From: Acidobacteria bacterium UBA2994
GTDB taxonomy: Bacteria; Acidobacteriota; Vicinamibacteria; Vicinamibacterales; UBA8438
Assembly: GCA_002346545.1 (NCBI GenBank)
Contig: DEAA01000078.1
Coordinates: forward strand, 12,280 to 76,279
Length of the DNA stretch: 64,000 nucleotides
Direction of reading: 5' to 3'
Positions 8,139-16,501 of this stretch are shown here, one piece after another (position 1 is the stretch's first letter; each line of letters starts with the position of its first letter). Below the pieces are notes generated by a model that saw only the letters and a program-made list of their open reading frames with translations, was not told the origin of the DNA and made no database searches. Position numbers and translations under genes: made by a program.

Positions 8139-8903
8139 ATGCCCGCCATCTTCTTCACGCACAACCGCCAGCATCTCTTCCTCGTGGCCTCTCTGCTCGC
8201 CACCGTCGGATGCGGTGGAGCGGTTGAGGAGCCACCCGCGGAGGACCCTACCCAAGTAGCAACGGCCGATCCCGCCCTGGCCCCAGCGACCGAAGTGCCG
8301 GACATGATCGCAATGGGCGGAGCCAAGTCGGTCACGACCTTCTTCATCACCAGCGTGGGGCCCGGGAACGGCGGCGACCTCGGGGGTTTGACGGGAGCCG
8401 ACGCACACTGCCAGGCACTCGCTGACGCGGAGTACGCGGGCGACCACACCTGGCGCGCCTATCTCAGCACTCAGGCCACCGACACCGGGCCGGCGGTTAA
8501 CGCCCGTGACCGCATCGGGACCGGCCCCTGGTACAACGCCGAAGGCATGCTGATTGCGGCGGATCTGGAACTACTCCACGGTGATGCGAACAACGTAAAC
8601 AAGGAACGGGCGACGACCGAACGGTTGGACCCCGTCAACGGCGTGGGCGACGATCCGAACCGGCACGACATCCTGACCGGATCTCGATCAGACGGCACTG
8701 CCTTCCCGCCGGGCGAAGATCGCACCTGCGGCAACTGGACATCCAGCACGGACGGCAGCGCCATGGTCGGCCACCACGACCGGATCGGTCGTGGCGACGG
8801 CGTGAACTCATGGAACTCTGAGCACCCCTCAAGAGGGTGCAACCAGGAGGATCTGGTCGGTACGGGCGGAGCTGGGCTGTTCTACTGCTTCGCGATTGAT
8901 TAA
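8139..8903 (+). CDS. Lectin-like lipoprotein (DUF1554/endostatin-like fold), copy 1
   Basis: 254 residues. The N-terminus has a hydrophobic stretch ending 'LLATVGCGG', a lipobox with Cys25, so it is probably a lipoprotein. After a Pro/Glu/Ala-rich linker comes 'TFFITSVGPGNGGDLGGL', 'GADAHCQALA', 'WRAYLSTQ', 'NARDRIGTGPWYN', 'HDILTGS' and the terminal 'GLFYCFAID'. Proteins with this layout are annotated as lectin-like in proteobacterial and acidobacterial genomes; experimental function is lacking. The ATG at 8139 follows AGAAGGGAG. A close paralogue without lipobox is at 52295-52936. A strong bidirectional terminator follows. Confidence 0.8.
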   Translation: MPAIFFTHNRQHLFLVASLLATVGCGGAVEEPPAEDPTQVATADPALAPATEVPDMIAMGGAKSVTTFFITSVGPGNGGDLGGLTGADAHCQALADAEYAGDHTWRAYLSTQATDTGPAVNARDRIGTGPWYNAEGMLIAADLELLHGDANNVNKERATTERLDPVNGVGDDPNRHDILTGSRSDGTAFPPGEDRTCGNWTSSTDGSAMVGHHDRIGRGDGVNSWNSEHPSRGCNQEDLVGTGGAGLFYCFAID

Positions 8904-8985
8904 TTCCATAGAGCTTCGCCGCCCGCAGGCCAGGCCTTACTAGGCTTGCCGCTTGTTCCCCATCCCTTACTGGTTCCGGTACACG

Positions 8986-9019
8986 CGAACGGCTCGGCAA
9001 TCTATCGCCGAGCCGTTCG
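8986..9019. terminator. Bidirectional terminator hairpin (13-bp perfect stem)
   Basis: Bases 8986-8998 and 9007-9019 are exact reverse complements with an 8-base loop, followed by TATTT on the plus strand. It lies between convergent genes (lectin-like + and sulfite-oxidase-like -). Confidence 0.75.
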
Positions 9020-9052
9020 TATTTCGAGCGCCTTAACCTGAGGGCCTTCTCA

Positions 9053-10219
9053 CTACGTAAGGATCACCGTCCGGCCCAATTGGGAATTCTGCTCGAGGAA
9101 GGTGTGCTTCACCTCTAGTTCCTCGGCGGTGGGCTGGACGTACCCGTTGGTCTGTGTCGCACGTGACGTCACAGTGTGCTCCCCAGGGCTCGCGCCCATC
9201 CAGTCGAAGGTGAAGAACTTCCAGGAATACTTCTCGCTCATGGACGGGTCCAGCGTCGCGGCCTGCCAAGGTCCGTCATCGACCTTGACCTCGACCGACT
9301 GGATCGGCGTGCCGTCATGCATGATCACGCCGAACACCTTGTGCTGATTCCCGAGCTTGGTCACGCGCGCGATGTAGGACTTCAGTCGCATCTTCGTGAT
9401 GGCGGTCTCCTTCCACTTCATCTCGCCGTTGACCATCTCTCCCTTGAGGGTCCGATACCAGCGCGCCTGATACTTACCGAGATACTGGTCCTCCTGCACG
9501 TGGATCTCCGAGAGAAACTTTACGTTCGGGGCACCGTACCACCCCGGCACCAGCAGGCGGAGCGGCCGTCCCTGGTGGGCGGTCAGCGGGTCGCCATTGA
9601 GGTCGTAGGCCAGGAGCGGCTCATCAGACAAGGCGATGTCCCGTGGCAAGCTCCGACCGTACTGCTGGTCGACAGTGTAGGTCCGGCCGCGAAACTCGAC
9701 CTCCTCTTCACCGTGGTCCGCGCCGAAGAAAACGATCTCCCGCGCCCGATCCTGCAGCCCGGCCCGCTCCAGCACCGCGCGCAGCGGTACCCCAACCCAG
9801 CGCCCGTTGCTCGAGAGACCGTTTAAAGGTCCTCGGTTACCCGAGCATTCGAAGCCGAATACGAGCTCGCGGTTCGGCATGTCCCGCAGCTCCGCCAGCG
9901 ACAATTCCAGCGACGTGTCAACAAGGCCCGACACCCGGAGTCGATAGGTCGCGCGATCCATGTCCGGGTGGCCGTAGTGCTGCGTCGTGAACCATTGGTC
10001 GGCTGGTGTGATCGCCCCGTCGATATGGCGGACATCAATGATGCGGCGGTCAGGCGTCCTCTCCAGCACGATCTCATCAGGCAGGTCGGTGAACTCCATG
10101 AGCTCTTCGCCCTGCGCGAGCGCCGGAAACGCCCACTCGGGGACCCCCACGGCCCCCAGGCCGGCCAGCACGGCTCCGCTCTTGAGTACGTCACGACGAG
10201 TGGTCTGCTTCGACATCAT
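9053..10219 (-). CDS. Tat-exported sulfite-oxidase-family molybdoenzyme
   Basis: 388 residues. The N-terminus 'TTRRDVLKSGAVLAG' is a twin-arginine signal, consistent with export of a folded Mo-cofactor protein. The sulfite-oxidase-type molybdopterin domain contains 'FGFECSGNRG', whose Cys125 is the expected Mo ligand, and the C-terminal third is a Mo-co dimerisation-like immunoglobulin domain. No heme motif is present, so an external cytochrome would be needed, as for SoxC/SorA-type enzymes. Substrate (sulfite or another oxyanion) is not determined. GAGGAAGGA precedes the start. It has no SoxD-like partner next door. Confidence 0.88.
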   Translation of the reverse strand: MMSKQTTRRDVLKSGAVLAGLGAVGVPEWAFPALAQGEELMEFTDLPDEIVLERTPDRRIIDVRHIDGAITPADQWFTTQHYGHPDMDRATYRLRVSGLVDTSLELSLAELRDMPNRELVFGFECSGNRGPLNGLSSNGRWVGVPLRAVLERAGLQDRAREIVFFGADHGEEEVEFRGRTYTVDQQYGRSLPRDIALSDEPLLAYDLNGDPLTAHQGRPLRLLVPGWYGAPNVKFLSEIHVQEDQYLGKYQARWYRTLKGEMVNGEMKWKETAITKMRLKSYIARVTKLGNQHKVFGVIMHDGTPIQSVEVKVDDGPWQAATLDPSMSEKYSWKFFTFDWMGASPGEHTVTSRATQTNGYVQPTAEELEVKHTFLEQNSQLGRTVILT

Positions 10220-10270
10220 CAGGTCCTTCCTCGCACCGGGTCCAGATCAGGCCCCGGTATCCAACGGGCG

Positions 10271-10277
10271 TATTATC
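10271..10277 (-). promoter_or_regulatory. Possible -10 box (GATAAT) of the sulfite-oxidase-like gene
   Basis: The minus strand reads GATAATA about 55 bases upstream of the ATG at 10219, in a 121-bp gap that has no gene. The -35 is unclear. Confidence 0.35.
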
Positions 10278-10340
10278 GCGGTTCGTCCCCGCTCGGTCAC
10301 CACTTTTTCGGCCCCTCGGGCCGACCGCTCACGGCGCTCG

Positions 10341-11417
10341 TCAAGCGAGCCCACCCGAAAAGAACACTCGCTGAACGAACCAGAACGCACCGGCCACCAT
10401 TACGGCCACCGACCCGGCCACCGCAATCCACCGACCGGCAAGCTCGCTACGATGCCGTATCGCAATCAAGGCCGACGCCACGACCACGGCGACGGCCACC
10501 TGCCCTATCTCCACGCCCAGGTTGAACGAGAAGAGCGACCATCCGAGCGCACCGCTCGGCAACCCCATCTCGCGAAGCACGGAAGCGAACCCGAATCCAT
10601 GGATCAGCCCAAACACGAGTGCGATCCAGACGCGCATGTCCCGACCGTCCCGCACCAGCAGATTGTCGGCGCCGACGTAAACAATGCTGAGCGCGATGAT
10701 CGGCTCGACAACGCTGCCGGGTGGGCTGACCACGCCAAGTACGGCGAGCGCCAGGGTGATGCTGTGCGCGATGGTGAAAGCGGTTATCACCAACAGCAGG
10801 CGCCGGATCGCGCCGCCCAGCAGCAGGAGCCCGATCAGGAACAGGAGATGGTCCGGCCCGATGAGGATGTGGTGCACCCCTTCGGGCACAAACTTCTGGA
10901 TGACCGCCATGGTGCCCTGGCGGCTGCCGACGAAATACTCGAACGACCGGTCGCTTCCGCCGAGAATCGCCTGCGACCGCAACTCACCCGCGTCATAGAA
11001 GTTGACGAAGGTCTGATGCTGAAGGTCATATGGGAACATATCGGCGGCGACGTCGATGACGCCTGGCAGATCGGAAAGTTCCTGGCGCGCCGTCAGCCGT
11101 ACCGACTGTCGATCCGGCACCGGCTCCGGCTCGCTCCAAGCCTCCACATCTACCCGCTGGCCGTCGACCAGAATGGCGAGTCGCTCCCGGACCAACGCCC
11201 CCAGCCGCGGCCCACGACCTCCCAGTCCTCCTGGCTCAACCACCCGATTCGGCGGCTGGATTCCTAGCTCGTAGGCGACGTCAAAGGCATGGACCACCAC
11301 CTCGAACGTCACGACGCTGCCCTCGATCCGGACATCCACAAAACTGAACGGAGCCGGGTGCGCTTGGACCGGTGCCACGGACACGGTCAGGGCCAGCAGC
11401 GTGATCAACCACCTCAT
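10341..11417 (-). CDS. HupE/UreJ-family membrane protein
   Basis: 358 residues. A signal peptide (1-19) is followed by an extracytoplasmic beta-rich domain of about 150 residues. A C-terminal block of about six membrane helices carries 'GPDHLLFLIGLLLLG', 'AFTIAHSITLA' and 'GLIHGFGFA', the histidine signature of HupE/UreJ_2 proteins. Relatives are proposed nickel or other metal permeases, and many are simply conserved membrane proteins in this phylum. The ATG at 11417 is only a few bases after an AT-rich 'CCATTAT', so the mRNA may be nearly leaderless. No hydrogenase or urease genes are nearby, so nickel transport is unproven. Confidence 0.8.
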   Translation of the reverse strand: MRWLITLLALTVSVAPVQAHPAPFSFVDVRIEGSVVTFEVVVHAFDVAYELGIQPPNRVVEPGGLGGRGPRLGALVRERLAILVDGQRVDVEAWSEPEPVPDRQSVRLTARQELSDLPGVIDVAADMFPYDLQHQTFVNFYDAGELRSQAILGGSDRSFEYFVGSRQGTMAVIQKFVPEGVHHILIGPDHLLFLIGLLLLGGAIRRLLLVITAFTIAHSITLALAVLGVVSPPGSVVEPIIALSIVYVGADNLLVRDGRDMRVWIALVFGLIHGFGFASVLREMGLPSGALGWSLFSFNLGVEIGQVAVAVVVASALIAIRHRSELAGRWIAVAGSVAVMVAGAFWFVQRVFFSGGLA

Positions 11418-11445
11418 TGCGGATAATGGTAACGCACCGACAGCC

Positions 11446-11451
11446 TATACT
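11446..11451 (+). promoter_or_regulatory. -10 box TATACT for the epoxide-hydrolase-like gene
   Basis: TATACT 38 bases upstream of the ATG at 11489, with CGAGGAGA as ribosome site in between. Divergent from the HupE/UreJ start at 11417. Confidence 0.5.
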
Positions 11452-11488
11452 CAGGTCTACCCCACGACCGCCCGAGGAGAACGCTCAA

Positions 11489-12748
11489 ATGTCGCCCACA
11501 CTACCTCGTCGTCAAATGCTCCAGACCCTAACCGCCGCGCCACTGGCACTGACGGCTGCCATGACCAGGGTCCGACCGAGCCTTGCTGGGAGCCAATCGT
11601 CAGCTGCCGACATCGGGCCTCTGGATCAGGACGTATTGCCCCCCGGCATCCGCTCGCGGTTCGTCGACGGCATCAACGGCCTGCGGGTACACATCCTTGA
11701 GGCCGGATACGAACGGCGCGGTGGCCCCGGCTTGTTTCTCCTCCATGGATTTCCCGAGTTGGCCTACAGTTGGCGCCACATCATGGTCCCGCTGTCCGAG
11801 GCCGGCTATCACGTCATTGCTCCCGACATGCGCGGCTACGGCCGGACCACCGGCTGGAACGACGACTATGACACTGAGCTGTCCCCCTGGAGACGTCTGA
11901 ATCTCGTGCGCGACGTTCTGGGTCTGGTCAACGCCTTCGGCTATCGGTCCGTACAAGTGGTTGGTCACGACTTCGGTTCACCCATGGCCGCCTGGTGCGC
12001 GGTGACGCGCCCGGACGTCTTCACCGCCGTCGCGCTGATGAGCGCCCCGTTCGGGGGAACAGCGACGCTCCCGTTCGACACAGCCAATAACCCGGCACCC
12101 GCGCGTGAACCAGGACCAGACCTACATGCGGAGTTGGCGCGACTCCCGCGCCCGCGCAAGCACTACCAGCGCTACTACACCACCAGACCTGCGAACGAGA
12201 ACATGTGGCACGCCGAACAAGGACTGCACGCTTTCCTGCGTGCCTACTACCACCACAAGAGCGCCGACTGGGAAGAGAACCAGCCGTACCGGCTGGCCGG
12301 ACAGACCGCGTCAGAGATGGCCAAAATGCCAACCTACTACATCATGGACCTTGGAGACGGTATGGCCGAGACAGTCGCCAAACACATGCCCACCGAGGCG
12401 GAGATCACCACGAACACCTGGCTACCAGACAACGAGTTGGCCGTCTATACCCAGGAGTACGGCCGGACCGGCTTCCAGGGCGGCTTAAACCACTACCGAT
12501 CAGGCGGACTTGGTGCAGCGGAGATGCAACTCTTCGCCGGGCGGACCATCGATCAGCCGTCGCTCTTCATCTCCGGAGCCTCGGACTGGGGCAGCTACCA
12601 GAGTCCGGGCGTCCTCGAGCGGATGCAAGAGCAAGCCTGTACCAACATGCGGGCCGTGCATATGGTCGACGGCGCCGGACACTGGGTCCAGCAGGAGCAA
12701 CCGCAGGAAACCGCCAGCCTTCTGATCGAATTCTTGCAGAACGCCTGA
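11489..12748 (+). CDS. Exported alpha/beta hydrolase, epoxide-hydrolase type
   Basis: 419 residues. An N-terminal 'PRRQMLQTLTAAPLALTAA' looks like a Tat-type signal. The hydrolase domain has the oxyanion motif 'HGFPE' (86-90), the nucleophile elbow 'GHDFGS' with Asp161 rather than serine, and a late catalytic histidine in 'GAGHWVQQEQP'. An aspartate nucleophile with HGFP is the pattern of epoxide hydrolases and haloalkane dehalogenases; the cap resembles epoxide hydrolases. Relatives are usually cytosolic, so export is unusual. CGAGGAGA lies upstream of the chosen ATG. It converges with the gene ending at 12764. Confidence 0.87.
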   Translation: MSPTLPRRQMLQTLTAAPLALTAAMTRVRPSLAGSQSSAADIGPLDQDVLPPGIRSRFVDGINGLRVHILEAGYERRGGPGLFLLHGFPELAYSWRHIMVPLSEAGYHVIAPDMRGYGRTTGWNDDYDTELSPWRRLNLVRDVLGLVNAFGYRSVQVVGHDFGSPMAAWCAVTRPDVFTAVALMSAPFGGTATLPFDTANNPAPAREPGPDLHAELARLPRPRKHYQRYYTTRPANENMWHAEQGLHAFLRAYYHHKSADWEENQPYRLAGQTASEMAKMPTYYIMDLGDGMAETVAKHMPTEAEITTNTWLPDNELAVYTQEYGRTGFQGGLNHYRSGGLGAAEMQLFAGRTIDQPSLFISGASDWGSYQSPGVLERMQEQACTNMRAVHMVDGAGHWVQQEQPQETASLLIEFLQNA

Positions 12749-12763
12749 CCTCGGCTATGCCGC

Positions 12764-14920
12764 TTAGTCCGCCAAGGGATGGGGCCGCAACTGAAAATGG
12801 ATGACGGCGCTGCGAGTCCCCTTGCCGCCTTCGATGTGCCAGTTCAAGTTCGAGCCGTAATTGGCCCATAAGCCGCGGCCCTTCCAGCCTGCCTCCGGGT
12901 CATCGATGCGACCATCCAACCCCCGCGCGAAGAACCCGAGCGGATATGGCACCCGCAGCACGACCCACTCACCGGTCTCCGGCAGAAGCGCCAGGATCGA
13001 ATCTGAGCCGGACCCCGGCGCCATCGGCACATTTTCGCCGAGCCCGAGTGTGTCGAACTGGTCCACCCAATTGTAGTAGTGGTAGTCGGCGCTGCCTGGG
13101 TCCTCGACCCCCTTCATCTGCGGTCCGGGCGTCGGATACAAGGTCCATCCCTCGGGGCAGTGCTGGCCAATGGCCTCTGGACCGTTCAGCACCCGACATT
13201 TCCGTCGATCGAAGCTAGCCATGTGCCCGCTACCTGAGAGAGCCGTCCAGATGACGCCGTCCCGATCCACATCGACACCTCGCGGTCCGTGGCCAGTCTG
13301 TGTCGGGTCCACCGCTGGATTCTCTGCAGACGGCGGCTCGTAGACCTCCGCGATACAGGTCTCTGGCGGATTGTCACCTCGGTCGACGCGGACAAGGTTG
13401 CCCGGGAAGGGGCCCGTGCGTGCAATCCAGACGCTCCCGTCGGTCGGGCTGGCGATGATGCCGTAGGCGAATCCCCGGATGCGGCTGTCTCGAGCCTCAT
13501 CGACCGGATCCCCGGGCTCGTTCCACGGCCGGGTGATGACGCCGTCACCATTGGTATCGATTACCGTCGGGCACCAGCCCTGCGCCGCCCTCTCGTCGCC
13601 GGTGTTGTCGAACATCTTCGTGTCGAGCCACCCAACGACGTTGGCATCGCCGCTGAACCAGAGCGTGTCGTTCTCGTCCTCCCCAAACTGCAAATGGTGT
13701 GTAGCGTAGCAGCTGTCAATCAGCAACCAGGTCTGCCGCTCCGGGTCGTAGGCAGAGATCTGGCGTCCGCTGGACGGAATCGGGAAGTAGGCCGCGGAAG
13801 GATGCCTTGAACCGTCTCGGCACCAATCGGGGTTCTCGCGACGGCGCACCGTCGACGTCAACCAGACGCGCCCTCGGGCGTCCATCATTGGGTTGTGCGG
13901 GTTAGCTGGAGCATCGAAGATGATCTCCTCGCCCCACGCCGGTGAGGGCTCAAAGCCCAGTTCGGTTGGAAACATCGACGGCACCATCTCGCTGGGCTCG
14001 CGGAGCGGCACGTCGAGCTCGGTCGACTGATGTCTGGCCACGTCGGTGATGATCAGCTTGTCGTTCGTGATCGACACCCCGTAGACCAGGCCGTGCCCGT
14101 TGACCGTGGGATCGCGCTTGTCGGTCGTGATTTCGTCATGCACGTAGGAGGTCTCGCCAGCCCAATCCCACATCGTCAGCACCAGGTTCCGCTCCACGCC
14201 GCGGGGGCGGGGTGGTGCCACCGGTATCTCGCCCGCCGCGATCCGGTCACTCCAGTCCGAAAACATGTCGAGGCCACGGTCTGAGCCGAACCGATTCAAC
14301 ACCCCGGCCATCTGCCGGCCGCGCTGACCGAAGGTGAGCCGATGCGCCCAGGCTGCGCGGGTAGAGTCGAACTGAGACAGGTGGCTGGTCTCGAATGTAA
14401 AGCGATTCCCCATCTGATGGCAGAGTTGGCACCCCTGCTTGGTCACATCCACCCAGGCGGCCTGGCTCCGCAACCCCGGCGAGATCCCGTTGCCCTGGGG
14501 ACCGGTACCGGGAAATTCTTCTGCCGACGGCGGCTCAAGTAGCGAGTACCAATAGTTGGCCGGATAGACCTGTGCTGCCTCCTGTGGCGTCGAGGCAATG
14601 ACCGCCCTAAGTTCGACCGTCTGGCCAGGCTCGGCCCTGACGGGCTCAGAATCCACCAAGCCGTAGCCGCGCACCCAGACCCGGTAGGAGGCGGCGGGAA
14701 GATCGGGCAGGACGAAACGTCCGTCGTCATCGGTCACGACGATCTTCCGGAACCTGGTGTCAAGATCGTCGGTTTCGGCAATCACCCACACGCCCACCTC
14801 TGGGCCAGTAAGGCTTTGCACTGTGCCACGAAGATCACCCTCAGCCGGTTGCCGAGCGACCAGCACCGCCGTCGCGCAGGCCATCACCACACACAACGCA
14901 GCTGTCAGCCCCTTCTGCAT
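12764..14920 (-). CDS. Carboxypeptidase-regulatory / monoheme c / propeller fusion protein (copy 1)
   Basis: 718 residues. GGAGGTG upstream fixes the ATG at 14920, and a signal peptide follows. Residues ~28-110 form a carboxypeptidase-regulatory-like beta-sandwich ('GVWVIAETDD', 'GRFVLPDLPAASYRVWVRGY'). A single heme site 'CQLCH' is at 164-168. The rest is a long repeat region with 'RVWLTSTVRR', 'GVWDVDRDGVIWT'-like blades resembling streptogramin-lyase/NHL propellers. It is a probable periplasmic electron-transfer or substrate-binding protein; no reaction is known to me. A paralogue of the same architecture is at 44984-47149. Confidence 0.83.
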   Translation of the reverse strand: MQKGLTAALCVVMACATAVLVARQPAEGDLRGTVQSLTGPEVGVWVIAETDDLDTRFRKIVVTDDDGRFVLPDLPAASYRVWVRGYGLVDSEPVRAEPGQTVELRAVIASTPQEAAQVYPANYWYSLLEPPSAEEFPGTGPQGNGISPGLRSQAAWVDVTKQGCQLCHQMGNRFTFETSHLSQFDSTRAAWAHRLTFGQRGRQMAGVLNRFGSDRGLDMFSDWSDRIAAGEIPVAPPRPRGVERNLVLTMWDWAGETSYVHDEITTDKRDPTVNGHGLVYGVSITNDKLIITDVARHQSTELDVPLREPSEMVPSMFPTELGFEPSPAWGEEIIFDAPANPHNPMMDARGRVWLTSTVRRRENPDWCRDGSRHPSAAYFPIPSSGRQISAYDPERQTWLLIDSCYATHHLQFGEDENDTLWFSGDANVVGWLDTKMFDNTGDERAAQGWCPTVIDTNGDGVITRPWNEPGDPVDEARDSRIRGFAYGIIASPTDGSVWIARTGPFPGNLVRVDRGDNPPETCIAEVYEPPSAENPAVDPTQTGHGPRGVDVDRDGVIWTALSGSGHMASFDRRKCRVLNGPEAIGQHCPEGWTLYPTPGPQMKGVEDPGSADYHYYNWVDQFDTLGLGENVPMAPGSGSDSILALLPETGEWVVLRVPYPLGFFARGLDGRIDDPEAGWKGRGLWANYGSNLNWHIEGGKGTRSAVIHFQLRPHPLAD

Positions 14921-15025
14921 ACTGCACCTCCGCATCGGTCCCAAGTCTCACTTCAGATGGTGACTCGATTCTACCGCGCCCGCCCAGGTCAGCCGTTAGC
15001 GTAAAGGGAGCCGGACCTGACGGCG

Positions 15026-15031
15026 TATACT
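15026..15031 (+). promoter_or_regulatory. -10 box TATACT for the gene at 15060
   Basis: TATACT 28 bases before the ATG at 15060, with GTGAGG as ribosome site between. Confidence 0.5.
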
Positions 15032-15059
15032 CTGAAAAACTCCGGAAGTGAGGAACACG

Positions 15060-16031
15060 ATGATCTACCGTCTGCTGCTCTCGGCGGCGACCCTGCTGGC
15101 CCTGACGACGACCTCGGCCACGGCCCAGCCCGCATCGGCGGGACGCCCCCCCGACGGTTCTCCGGCGCCGCGGATGCCGTGGGGGGTCCCGGATCTCACC
15201 GGCGTCTGGGACCACGGAACGGCGACCCCCCTCGAACGGCCCGAGCGCTACGAGGGCCGCGACTTCCTCACCCCAGAGGAAGTCGCGCAGGCCAACCTCG
15301 AAGCCCAGACCTTTGCCACCTCCGAACGGCGCAGCGAGCTCAGTGCCCAGCGGGACGTCGGCCTCGCCTACAACCAGTTCTGGTGGGACCGCGGACTGTC
15401 CGATGGGCGCACCGCGCTCATTATCGACCCGGCCGACGGCCGGATTCCGGAGCAGACCCCGGAAGCGGTCGCGCGGGCCGCCGCCCGGCGCGCCGCCACC
15501 CCCCCGAGGGCCAATTCAGAGAACCCGGAAGACAGAGGTCTCTGGGAACGCTGCCTGTCGCGTGGCACGGTGCGCCTGGGTGGCGTCTACAACAACAATT
15601 TTCACGTCTTCCAGACCGAAGACTACGTGGCGATTCTGCTTGAGATGGTCCACGAGATGCGGATCATCCCGCTCGACGGCAGCGGACCGACCGAGTCCAC
15701 GCCGGCCCAGTGGTTGGGTCGCTCGCGTGGCCACTGGGAAGGAGACACGCTGGTCGTTGAGACCACGCACTTCTCTGGGCAGGCGCCCTGGCGGGGCTCT
15801 GGCGAGAACCTGTACCTGATCGAGCGCTTCTCACGCCCAGACGCTAACACCTTGCGCTACGAGGTGACGTTCGAGGACGCGACCACCTGGATCTCGCCCT
15901 GGACGGCGGCGCTCGACATGCCGCGCACCAACGGACTGCTCTACGAGTACGCCTGTCACGAACGCAACTACGGGATGGAGAACCTGCTGCGCGGGGCCCG
16001 CGTGCAGGAACGGGAAGCAGCTGGCCGGTGA
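15060..16031 (+). CDS. Secreted protein of the 'DLxGxW' family (copy 2)
   Basis: 323 residues of unknown function. The ATG at 15060 is chosen over an in-frame GTG at 15048 because GAGG sits 7-10 bases upstream and the signal peptide (MIYRLLLSAATLLALT...TATAQ) then starts correctly. Shared landmarks with the copies at 160 and 26678 are 'VPDLTGVWDHG', 'PLERPERY', 'QFWWDRG', 'IIDPADGRIP', 'HWEGDTLVVETTHF' and 'YEYACHERNYGM'. The conserved charged and aromatic residues suggest a real enzyme or binding fold, but no catalytic family is recognised. Confidence 0.87.
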   Translation: MIYRLLLSAATLLALTTTSATAQPASAGRPPDGSPAPRMPWGVPDLTGVWDHGTATPLERPERYEGRDFLTPEEVAQANLEAQTFATSERRSELSAQRDVGLAYNQFWWDRGLSDGRTALIIDPADGRIPEQTPEAVARAAARRAATPPRANSENPEDRGLWERCLSRGTVRLGGVYNNNFHVFQTEDYVAILLEMVHEMRIIPLDGSGPTESTPAQWLGRSRGHWEGDTLVVETTHFSGQAPWRGSGENLYLIERFSRPDANTLRYEVTFEDATTWISPWTAALDMPRTNGLLYEYACHERNYGMENLLRGARVQEREAAGR

Positions 16032-16059
16032 CGACGCCCCTGTGTCGTCCGGGTGCTCG

Positions 16060-16456
16060 CTAGCGCACACGTTCGACGATGCGCTCAAGGCGGAAGAAAC
16101 GCCCGCTGACGGCGACATAGGGCAGCTCGATCGCCTCCGTCAGTTCAGCCACGACCTGACCTAAACCGGCGGCGAGAAAGAAGACCGGATTCTGTAGCGG
16201 ATCTCACGACAACGCAGGCAGCCCACGACCTGCCGCGGAATCTGCCGGCCGTTGCCCGCGTCCGGATCCTTGAACACTCTCCGTACTCGGCGCACAGACC
16301 GTCTTCGATGTTCTCCTCCGGCGGACATGGGCTGAGCGCGAGCCAGCCCGCAGCCGCCGGTTCCGGAACGTTCTCGCACGCGGGGGTTCGAGGAGCTACA
16401 GGAGCAGGCTCGGACGGCGTCGGCTCGACATCGCGGTCACGGAAGTAGCTGCACAC
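16060..16456 (-). pseudogene. Degraded remnant of a secreted alpha/beta-hydrolase-like gene
   Basis: Three reading frames must be joined to recover a continuous protein-like sequence. Frame one gives 'ACENVPEPAAAGWLAL...EENIEDGLC'. Frame two gives 'VFKDPDAGNGRQIPRQVV'. Frame three gives 'GLPALS', a TGA, then 'DPLQNPVFFLAAGLGQV' and runs to a TAG at 16062-16060. The order matches the N-terminal part of tripeptidyl-aminopeptidase-like alpha/beta hydrolases (CE-x-VP ... GRKIPL-x-VVVLPA ... DPVFFLAGGPGQ). The catalytic domain is absent. At least two frameshifts and one nonsense codon are needed, so this is a dead fragment. The family name is inference. Confidence 0.6.
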
Positions 16457-16501
16457 CGGACGTCGTCTGGATTACACGGAAACCGAGACGGGTCAGACCA
16501 T

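Noticed and set aside
10310..10326. Hairpin TCGGCCC-CTC-GGGCCGA
   Set aside because: The T-rich side precedes rather than follows the stem for transcription in either useful direction, so it is not a terminator.
9987..11267. Long open frame on the plus strand (about 426 codons)
   Set aside because: It lies antisense to the sulfite-oxidase-like and HupE/UreJ genes, has no ribosome site, and its product is Arg/Pro/His-rich as expected for a shadow frame in high-GC DNA.
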